Of a stretch of 12,553 nucleotides of DNA, positions 6,875 through 12,553 are shown piece by piece; position 1 is the stretch's first letter; each line of letters begins with the position of its first letter. Under the pieces are notes generated by a model. It saw only the letters and a list, made by a program, of their open reading frames with translations. It had not been told where the DNA came from and made no database searches. Source of the stretch: an uncultured Bacteroides sp. (GTDB taxonomy: Bacteria; Bacteroidota; Bacteroidia; Bacteroidales; Bacteroidaceae); the NCBI RefSeq assembly GCF_910586915.1, contig NZ_CAJULN010000063.1:1-12553 (forward strand), written 5' to 3'. The position numbers were made by a program, and so were the translations under genes.

Positions 6875-8345
6875 TGTACGTCCCCGATTTTGTTTCACCA
6901 CCATGTCCTGTCCAGTTCTCGTGAAAGAATTGTCCGCGCAATGCATCCTTCCGCTCGAAGGTGTGCGCGCCGAAATAGTCGCGCTGTGCCTGCACGAGAT
7001 TGGCGGGCAACTCGGCCGAAGCAAGCGAATAGAAATAATTGAGGGCGGACGAGAAGGCGGGAACGGGCAGCTCCTCCTTCACCGCATCGGCTACAAGGCT
7101 CTTCCAGCCGGGAAGCAGCGTTTTCATCTCCTCCCTGAAAGAGGGAGCCAACAGCAAGTGCGCGGGTTTCCCTACGGCAGCTTCGTAAGCACGGGCAATG
7201 TCATTGAGGAAGATGCTGCGGATGATGCAGCCGCCACGCCACATACGAGCGATGGAAGCCAGGTCGAGCGACCACCCGAAAGCGTCGGACGCCCGTTGCA
7301 GCACGGCAAATCCCTGCGCATAAGAGACGAGCTTGGAAGCATACAGTGCGGAGAACACATGGCTGACAAACTCCACTTTATTATATACGGGCTGCGAAGG
7401 GCGGTAGCCGAATTGCCCGGAAGCCGTGCGGCGCAGCTCCTTCTGTGCCGAGAGGCTGCGTTCGAACACGGCTGTGGCAATCAGCCCAAACGGCATACCG
7501 AGCTCCAGGGCGTTGATGACCGACCATTTGCCTGTCCCCTTCTGCCCTGCCGCATCCAGAATTTTGTCAAGGAGATAGCCGCCGGCCTTGTCCTTGTGGC
7601 GCAGGATGCGGGCAGTAATCCCGATAAGGTAACTGCGCAGCTTGCCCTCGTTCCAACGGTCGAAGATGTCTGCCATCTCCTCGTTGCCCAGGTCGAGCAG
7701 GTGCTTCATCACCCAGTAGGACTCGGCAATGAGCTGCATATCGCCATATTCGATACCGTTGTGAATCATCTTCACGAAATGTCCGGAGCCTGCCGGACCT
7801 ACCCACTGGCAGCAGGGCGTGCCGTCGGGCGCCTTCGCCGCGATGCTCTGAAGAAGCGGCTTCACCTCCTGCCAGGCTTTTTCGGAGCCGCCGGGCATGA
7901 GGGAGGCTCCGTTCAAAGCCCCCTCTTCGCCGCCCGACACGCCGCAACCGACGAAGAGAAAACCTTTCGACTCTGCCAGCCGTACGCGGCGGTTAGTATC
8001 CTCGTAGTTAGAATTGCCGCCGTCAATAAGGATATCGCCGGGCGAGAGCAACGGGAAAAGCTGCTCCATCAGCTCGTCGACCGGACTCCCGGCGCGAACC
8101 ATCATCATGATTTTCCGTGGGGCGGCGATGGAACCGACAAACGCTTCCATATTCGTAAACCCTTCTATGTTTTTGCCTTTCGCCCTGCCGCCGGTGAAAC
8201 GCTCTACCACCCCTTCTTCCACTCCGGGAACCGTGCGGTTGTAGACCGACACGCGCCAGCCCTTGCTCTCCATGTTCAAGGCAAGGTTCTCGCCCATCAC
8301 GGCAAGGCCGATAAGTCCGATTGCTGTTTTATTCTGATGTGCCAT
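6867..8345 (-). CDS. gnd: 6-phosphogluconate dehydrogenase, decarboxylating
   Basis: A 492-residue enzyme that converts 6-phosphogluconate to ribulose-5-phosphate and CO2 with reduction of NADP. The N-terminal Rossmann fold shows GLIGLAVMGENLALNM (10-25), followed by NRT (36-38), whose arginine favours NADP. The substrate and catalytic regions are GVSGGEEGA (135-143), KMIHNGIEYGDMQ (192-204) and the family signature ILDAAGQKGTGKW (262-274). The C-terminal RDYFGAHTFER is the usual substrate-contacting tail of the other subunit. Length suits the long, dimeric form. It is the first gene of the operon and overlaps zwf by eight bases. Upstream lies a leader-like region containing a minus-strand terminator, so its expression may be attenuated. 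A 483-codon open frame on the opposite strand is an artefact of this gene's codon usage. Confidence 0.95.
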   Translation of the reverse strand: MAHQNKTAIGLIGLAVMGENLALNMESKGWRVSVYNRTVPGVEEGVVERFTGGRAKGKNIEGFTNMEAFVGSIAAPRKIMMMVRAGSPVDELMEQLFPLLSPGDILIDGGNSNYEDTNRRVRLAESKGFLFVGCGVSGGEEGALNGASLMPGGSEKAWQEVKPLLQSIAAKAPDGTPCCQWVGPAGSGHFVKMIHNGIEYGDMQLIAESYWVMKHLLDLGNEEMADIFDRWNEGKLRSYLIGITARILRHKDKAGGYLLDKILDAAGQKGTGKWSVINALELGMPFGLIATAVFERSLSAQKELRRTASGQFGYRPSQPVYNKVEFVSHVFSALYASKLVSYAQGFAVLQRASDAFGWSLDLASIARMWRGGCIIRSIFLNDIARAYEAAVGKPAHLLLAPSFREEMKTLLPGWKSLVADAVKEELPVPAFSSALNYFYSLASAELPANLVQAQRDYFGAHTFERKDALRGQFFHENWTGHGGETKSGTYNG

Positions 8346-8560
8346 AATTTATAGTTTTTATAGTAATACCTACCACCCTAACAAACGGGGCGGAAAATTG
8401 TTCGGGATGGTTGCAAAAAAATATCGCCCGGTGCGCAACCGGGCGAAAAAAGGAGTACGGCACACCCGCACCATAGCCGGAGCTATCGTGCTGATTATGG
8501 CGAAAATGACAAAAACAACCGTGCTGAGCAACTGTGCTGAAAAATAAATAAAGAACCGCT
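8346..8560 (-). promoter_or_regulatory. Putative structured leader or small RNA upstream of gnd
   Basis: Going toward gnd on the minus strand, the region holds a 13-bp imperfect tandem repeat (8514-8539, 11 of 13 identical, core CAGCAC-n-GTTG), then a hairpin at 8491-8468 (GCAC-g-ATAGC, loop tccg, GCTAT-g-GTGC), then the terminator at 8445-8425. Possible open frames through it (78 and 84 codons) pass straight through the terminator and resemble nothing I know. A leftward transcript would be a short RNA of about 100-140 bases, or a leader attenuated before gnd. TTTG at 8385-8382, with TATAAAAA 19 bases on, could be a weak separate gnd promoter downstream of the terminator. No metabolite-binding motif is recognisable. 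Confidence 0.4.
8425..8445 (-). terminator. Strong intrinsic terminator upstream of gnd
   Basis: CGCCCGGT (8425-8432) and ACCGGGCG (8438-8445) form a perfect 8-bp GC-rich stem with a five-base loop. On the minus strand it is followed by ATATTTTTTTG (seven T at 8421-8415), so it terminates leftward transcripts about 80 bases before the gnd start codon. On the plus strand the hairpin is followed by A residues, so it is not a rightward terminator. Confidence 0.75.
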
Positions 8561-8590
8561 TGCATTTACAACAGAAAAGAACGACATTTG
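8560..8590 (+). promoter_or_regulatory. Promoter of gmd-fcl
   Basis: TTG (8560-8562) and GACATTTG (8583-8590) are separated by 20 bases. The second box matches the Bacteroides -7 consensus TAnnTTTG except at its first base. Transcription would start near 8595, giving an AT-rich leader of about 30 bases with no Shine-Dalgarno sequence before the gmd ATG. Confidence 0.55.
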
Positions 8591-8624
8591 CAGCCGAATT
8601 TTCAATTATTAAACAACATCGCAT

Positions 8625-9695
8625 ATGAAAAAAGCCCTTATTTCAGGCATCACCGGACAAGACGGCTCGTATCTTGCCGAGTTTCTCTTACAGAAAGGTT
8701 ACGAAGTACACGGTATCCTCCGTCGCTCTTCTTCGTTCAATACCGGACGCATCGAACACCTGTATTTCGACGAGTGGGTGCGCGACATGAAACAGAAACG
8801 TACCATCAACCTGCACTACGGCGACATGACCGACTCCAGCTCGCTCATCCGCATCATCCAGCAGGTGCAGCCCGACGAAATCTACAACCTGGCCGCCCAG
8901 AGCCACGTGAAAGTCTCCTTCGACGTCCCCGAATACACCGCCGAAGCCGACGCCATCGGCACGCTGCGTATGCTCGAAGCGGTACGCATCTTAGGACTGG
9001 AGAAGAAGACCCGCATCTACCAGGCCTCCACTTCCGAACTGTTCGGCAAGGTGCAGGAAGTGCCGCAACGGGAGACAACCCCCTTCTATCCCCGCTCTCC
9101 GTACGGGGTGGCCAAGCAGTATGGCTTCTGGATTACGAAGAACTACCGCGAAAGTTACGGGATGTTTGCCGTCAACGGTATCCTCTTCAACCACGAGAGC
9201 GAACGCCGGGGCGAAACGTTCGTCACCCGCAAGATTACCCTCGCCGCCGCACGCATCGCGCAGGGCGAGCAGGACAAGCTCTACTTGGGCAACCTGGACG
9301 CACGCCGCGACTGGGGATACGCCAAAGACTACGTGGAGTGTATGTGGATGATTCTGCAACACGACGTCCCCGAAGACTTCGTCATTGCCACGGGTGAGAT
9401 GCACACCGTGCGAGAGTTTGCCACCTTAGCCTTCAAAGAGGCAGGCATCGGGCTGCGTTGGGAAGGCGAAGGCGTGAACGAAAAGGGAATCGACACAGCG
9501 ACCGGAAAGACGCTGGTGGAGGTCGACCCCAAGTATTTCCGTCCGGCGGAAGTGGAACAGTTGTTGGGCGACCCCACCAAAGCGAAAACGCTGTTGGGAT
9601 GGAACCCGTGCAAGACATCGTTCGAGGAACTGGTAAGCATCATGGTGCGCCACGACATGGAAAAGGTAAGACGCATGATTATCACGAAACATTAA
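8625..9695 (+). CDS. gmd: GDP-mannose 4,6-dehydratase
   Basis: A 356-residue short-chain dehydrogenase/reductase that converts GDP-D-mannose to GDP-4-keto-6-deoxy-D-mannose, the first committed step to GDP-L-fucose. The NADP-binding GITGQDGSYL lies at 8-17 and RRSSSFNT at 33-40. The active site is complete: S135-T136-S137-E138 in QASTSELFG, and Y160 and K164 in YPRSPYGVAKQYGFW. These correspond to Thr132, Glu134 and Tyr156 of the E. coli enzyme with the same spacing. FNHESERRGETFVTRKI (188-204) and DARRDWGYAKDYVE (225-238) are strongly diagnostic. The next gene, fcl, begins nine bases downstream with AGGAAGAG between them, so the two form an operon that feeds fucose into capsule, O-antigen-like glycans or protein O-glycosylation. 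Confidence 0.96.
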   Translation: MKKALISGITGQDGSYLAEFLLQKGYEVHGILRRSSSFNTGRIEHLYFDEWVRDMKQKRTINLHYGDMTDSSSLIRIIQQVQPDEIYNLAAQSHVKVSFDVPEYTAEADAIGTLRMLEAVRILGLEKKTRIYQASTSELFGKVQEVPQRETTPFYPRSPYGVAKQYGFWITKNYRESYGMFAVNGILFNHESERRGETFVTRKITLAAARIAQGEQDKLYLGNLDARRDWGYAKDYVECMWMILQHDVPEDFVIATGEMHTVREFATLAFKEAGIGLRWEGEGVNEKGIDTATGKTLVEVDPKYFRPAEVEQLLGDPTKAKTLLGWNPCKTSFEELVSIMVRHDMEKVRRMIITKH

Positions 9696-9704
9696 AGGAA
9701 GAGC

Positions 9705-10775
9705 ATGGAAAAGAATGCAAAGATATACGTAGCCGGACACCGCGGCCTTGTAGGGTCGGCTATCTGGAAAAATTTGCAAGAGAAAGGATATACCAACCTG
9801 ACAGGCCGCTCCCACCAAGAACTGGACCTGGCGGACAGCGTGGCGGTACGCCGGTTCTTCGACGAGGAGCAGCCCGAATATGTGTTTCTCGCCGCCGCCT
9901 TCGTAGGCGGTATCCTGGCAAACAGCATTTACCGCGCCGACTTCATCTACAAGAACCTGCAAATTCAGCAGAATGTCATCGGGGAGAGTTTCCGCCACCA
10001 GGTGAAGAAGCTGCTTTTCTTAGGCAGCACGTGCATCTATCCGCGCGAGGCCGAACAGCCCATGCGGGAGGAGGTGCTGCTCACCTCTCCGTTGGAATAT
10101 ACCAACGAGCCGTATGCGATTGCCAAAATCGCCGGACTGAAGCTGTGCGAAAGTTTCAACCTGCAATATGGCACCAACTACATCGCCGTGATGCCTACCA
10201 ACCTCTACGGCCCGAACGATAATTTCGACCTGGAGCGCAGCCACGTACTGCCTGCCATGATTCGCAAGATTCACCTGGCGCACTGTCTGAAGGAAGGTAA
10301 CTGGGAAGCGGTGTGCAAAGACTTGAACCGCCGTCCGGTAGAGGGTATCAACGGCAACAGCCCCCGGGAAGAGATGCTCGCCATCCTGAGCAAATACGGT
10401 ATCAGCGACACCGAAGTGGTGCTGTGGGGAACCGGCACTCCGCTCCGCGAATTTCTCTGGAGCGAGGAGATGGCGGACGCCTGCGTCTTTGTCATGGAAC
10501 ACGTGGACTTCAAGGATACCTACCGGGAGGGCGACAAGGAGATACGCAACTGCCACATCAACATCGGAACGGGCAAGGAAATCAGCATCCGACAGCTTGC
10601 CGGACGCATCGCCGAAACCGTAGGCTATCGGGGCAGGCTCACCTTCGACAGCAGCAAGCCCGACGGAACCATGCGCAAGCTCACCGACCCTTCGAAGCTG
10701 CACGCCCTCGGGTGGCACCACCGGATAGAAATCGAGGAAGGCGTACGGAAAATGTACGAATGGTACCTGAAATAA
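9705..10775 (+). CDS. fcl: GDP-L-fucose synthase (epimerase/reductase)
   Basis: A 356-residue enzyme that epimerises and reduces GDP-4-keto-6-deoxymannose to GDP-L-fucose with NADPH. The nucleotide loop is GHRGLVGS (11-18). The catalytic set matches the E. coli enzyme with a one-residue shift: S108 and C110 in LGSTCIYPREAEQPM, Y137 and K141 in NEPYAIAKIAGLKL, and H180 in ERSHVLPA. PTNLYGPNDNFD (164-175) is also characteristic. The protein is longer than the usual 310-325 residues because of an extra segment at about 195-233 (KEGNWEAVCKDLNRR, then NSPREEMLAILSKYG), between the catalytic core and the VVLWGTGTPLREF stretch. It lies directly downstream of gmd with a ribosome-binding-like AGGAAGAG. 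The NADPH it needs is the product of the divergent gnd-zwf operon. Confidence 0.95.
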   Translation: MEKNAKIYVAGHRGLVGSAIWKNLQEKGYTNLTGRSHQELDLADSVAVRRFFDEEQPEYVFLAAAFVGGILANSIYRADFIYKNLQIQQNVIGESFRHQVKKLLFLGSTCIYPREAEQPMREEVLLTSPLEYTNEPYAIAKIAGLKLCESFNLQYGTNYIAVMPTNLYGPNDNFDLERSHVLPAMIRKIHLAHCLKEGNWEAVCKDLNRRPVEGINGNSPREEMLAILSKYGISDTEVVLWGTGTPLREFLWSEEMADACVFVMEHVDFKDTYREGDKEIRNCHINIGTGKEISIRQLAGRIAETVGYRGRLTFDSSKPDGTMRKLTDPSKLHALGWHHRIEIEEGVRKMYEWYLK

Positions 10776-10786
10776 GAATTAATTGC

Positions 10787-10794
10787 TATATTTG
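10787..10794 (+). promoter_or_regulatory. -7 promoter box of the acyl-CoA ligase gene
   Basis: TATATTTG matches the Bacteroides -7 consensus TAnnTTTG exactly. No clear TTG is seen about 20 bases upstream, so the -33 element is poor. A start near 10800 leaves a leader of about 13 bases before the ATG at 10813, and excludes the in-frame TTG at 10783 as a start codon. Confidence 0.5.
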
Positions 10795-10812
10795 TGCAGT
10801 TTAACACCAAAA

Positions 10813-12483
10813 ATGGCAAGAACAATGGAACAAAGTTTTATAGCTTACATTGAGAACAGTATCAAGAACAATTGGGATTTGGACGCGCTGACCGACTACA
10901 AGGGCGCCACCCTACAGTATAAAGACGTTGCCCGTAAAATCGAAAAACTCCATATCATCTTTGAAGAAAGCGGTATCCGCCCGGGAGACAAGATTGCCGT
11001 ATGCGGAAGAAACAGCTCGCATTGGGGAGTCACCTTCCTCGCCACGCTGACGTACGGGGCGGTCATCGTGCCCATCCTCCATGAGTTCAAGGCAGACAAT
11101 GTGCACAACATCGTCAACCACTCCGAAGCCAAACTGCTCTTTGTAGGCGACATGGTGTGGGAAAACCTCAACGAATCGGCAATGCCGCTCCTGGAGGGTA
11201 TCCTGCTGATGAACGACTACAGCCTGTTGGTGTCGCGCAGCGAGCGTCTCACCTACGCCCGCGAGCATCTGAATGAGATGTTCGGCAGGAAATATCCCAA
11301 GAACTTCCGCAGAGAGCACATCGAATACCACAAAGACGAACCCGAGGAGTTGGCCGTCATCAATTATACTTCGGGCACAACCAGCTATTCCAAAGGAGTG
11401 ATGCTCCCCTATCGTTGCCTGTGGTCGAACACCAAGTTCGCATTCGAAGTACTGGATATGCAACCGGGCGACAAAATCGTATCCATGCTCCCGATGGCAC
11501 ATATGTACGGGCTTGCCTTCGAGTTCCTTTACGAGTTTTCGGTGGGATGCCACATTTATTTCCTCACCCGTATGCCGAGCCCGAAGATTATCTTCCAGGC
11601 CTTTGCCGAAGTGAAGCCCAATCTGATTGTGGCGGTGCCGCTCATCATCGAAAAGATTATCAAGAAGAACGTGCTTCCGAAACTGGAAACCACCGCCATG
11701 AAGATATTACTGAAAGTGCCCATCATCAACGATAAAATCAAAGCGACGGTGCGCGAGGAGATGATAAAGGCCTTCGGCGGCAACTTCAAGGAAATCATCA
11801 TCGGCGGGGCTGCATTCAACCAGGAGATAGAACAATTCCTGAAAATGATAGACTTCCCCTACACCGTAGGATACGGAATGACGGAATGCGGCCCGATTAT
11901 CTGCTACGAAGACTGGACAAGATTCAAGCCCGGCTCTTGCGGAAAGGCCGCACCCCGCATGGACGTGCAGGTGCTGTCGCCCGACCCGGAGAACATCGTC
12001 GGAGAGATTGTCTGCAAAGGGCCTAACGTGATGTTGGGGTACTACAAGAATGAGGAAGCCACCCGGGAAGTTATCGACAATGAGGGCTGGCTGCATACAG
12101 GCGACCTCGCCGTGATGGACGCCGAAGGAAACGTCAGCATCAAGGGACGCAGCAAGAACCTGCTTCTCAGCGCAAGCGGGCAGAACATCTATCCGGAAGA
12201 AATCGAAGACAAGCTGAACAACCTGCTTTATGTTTCCGAAAGCATCATCGTCCAGCAGAACGACAAGTTGGTCGGCCTTGTCTATCCCGATTTCGACGAG
12301 GCTTTCGCCCACGGGCTGAAAAACGAAGACATCGAACGGGTCATGGAGGAAAATCGGGTGACGCTCAACACCATGCTGCCCGCCTACAGCCAGGTTTCAA
12401 AGATGAAGATTTATCCCGAGGAATTTGAAAAGACACCGAAGAAGAGCATCAAACGCTATCTGTATCAGGAGGCTAAGGGCTAA
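10813..12483 (+). CDS. AMP-forming long-chain acyl-CoA synthetase-like ligase
   Basis: A 556-residue member of the adenylate-forming (ANL) superfamily, closest in pattern to long-chain fatty acid-CoA ligases (COG1022 type). It would activate a carboxylic acid to an acyl-AMP and pass it to CoA; the true substrate cannot be read from the sequence. Core motifs, numbered from MARTMEQSF: INYTSGTTSYSKGVM (183-197, phosphate loop), VGYGMTECGP (352-361), GWLHTGDLAVMD (425-436, ribose-binding aspartate), and GRSKNLLLSASGQNIYPEEI (445-464, hinge). In the C-terminal motif EKTPKKSIKRYLY the position usually held by the adenylation lysine aligns with Ser545. The start at 10813 is chosen because the -7 box lies upstream of it; ATG 10825 is the alternative. 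It begins 37 bases after fcl but has its own promoter box, so it is probably not simply part of the fucose operon. Confidence 0.88.
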   Translation: MARTMEQSFIAYIENSIKNNWDLDALTDYKGATLQYKDVARKIEKLHIIFEESGIRPGDKIAVCGRNSSHWGVTFLATLTYGAVIVPILHEFKADNVHNIVNHSEAKLLFVGDMVWENLNESAMPLLEGILLMNDYSLLVSRSERLTYAREHLNEMFGRKYPKNFRREHIEYHKDEPEELAVINYTSGTTSYSKGVMLPYRCLWSNTKFAFEVLDMQPGDKIVSMLPMAHMYGLAFEFLYEFSVGCHIYFLTRMPSPKIIFQAFAEVKPNLIVAVPLIIEKIIKKNVLPKLETTAMKILLKVPIINDKIKATVREEMIKAFGGNFKEIIIGGAAFNQEIEQFLKMIDFPYTVGYGMTECGPIICYEDWTRFKPGSCGKAAPRMDVQVLSPDPENIVGEIVCKGPNVMLGYYKNEEATREVIDNEGWLHTGDLAVMDAEGNVSIKGRSKNLLLSASGQNIYPEEIEDKLNNLLYVSESIIVQQNDKLVGLVYPDFDEAFAHGLKNEDIERVMEENRVTLNTMLPAYSQVSKMKIYPEEFEKTPKKSIKRYLYQEAKG

Positions 12484-12535
12484 TCTCCCCCGGCCGTCTT
12501 TCACAATGTAGAAGAATGAAACCCAAAGCAACCGA

Positions 12536-12553
12536 ATGAAACTGAAAAGAACC
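12536..12553 (+). CDS. Possible first codons of the next gene (cut by window end)
   Basis: ATG at 12536 opens a frame reading MKLKRT to the window edge, which would suit the basic start of a signal peptide. Six codons cannot prove a gene; no ribosome-binding site or promoter box is visible in the 52 bases between it and the ligase stop codon, and I see no terminator there. Confidence 0.2.

Noticed and set aside
6875..7024. 50-codon N-terminal extension of zwf
   Set aside because: It overlaps the gnd coding region, has no family similarity, and the internal ATG at 6874 gives the canonical Zwf N-terminus and length.
6903..8354. 483-codon open frame on the plus strand opposite gnd
   Set aside because: It is the antisense shadow of a GC-rich, strongly biased gene; gnd on the other strand has every family motif, and the shadow protein resembles nothing I know.
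8497..8547. 16-codon plus-strand frame (MAKMTKTTVLSNCAEK) before gmd
   Set aside because: It lies upstream of the gmd promoter, lacks a recognisable promoter and ribosome-binding site, and is short enough to arise by chance.
8329..8624. Two minus-strand frames of 78 and 84 codons upstream of gnd, one with a hydrophobic stretch
   Set aside because: Both read through a strong intrinsic terminator, and the 78-codon frame runs into gnd. The hydrophobic run is explained by T-rich DNA, so I treat the region as a leader or RNA.

Overview
The window looks like a chromosomal segment of a Bacteroides-type bacterium (Bacteroidales). The signs are Bacteroides-style promoters (a -7 box of the form TAnnTTTG with TTG about 20 bases upstream), few Shine-Dalgarno sequences, a MG2/plug-linked cell-envelope protein typical of the group, and a gmd-fcl GDP-fucose pair next to a gnd-zwf-pgl operon. 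This assignment is inferred from content; no database was searched.

Layout: everything from 248 to 8345 is read on the minus strand, and everything from 8625 to the right end on the plus strand. The divergence point is a 279-base intergenic region (8346-8624). Leftward from it come gnd, zwf and pgl, a tight operon for the oxidative pentose phosphate pathway that makes NADPH and ribulose-5-phosphate. A 22-bp tandem repeat follows pgl. Next is an AT-rich two-gene unit: a HipA-like kinase and a HIRAN-domain protein, with its own promoter and a terminator. The leftmost gene encodes a large secreted MG2-domain protein. Rightward come gmd and fcl, which convert GDP-mannose to GDP-L-fucose, and then a long-chain acyl-CoA synthetase-like ligase with its own promoter.

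The most interesting part is the kinase/HIRAN pair (2683-4409). The kinase gene stops at an in-frame TAA, but its frame stays open for another 50 codons and then ends in a TGA that overlaps the HIRAN start codon as ATGA. The ancestral kinase gene was therefore probably about 346 codons long, translationally coupled to the HIRAN gene, and is now truncated (or carries a base-call error). The HIRAN protein's N-terminal half has features that resemble the HipA N-terminal subdomain, which the kinase lacks. The pair may be a split HipA-like system, comparable to HipS/HipT, with a HIRAN DNA-end-binding module attached.

A second notable point is a perfect minus-strand intrinsic terminator, preceded by a second hairpin and a 13-bp tandem repeat, between the gmd promoter and gnd. 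No credible protein gene feeds it, so it suggests an attenuated gnd leader or a small RNA.
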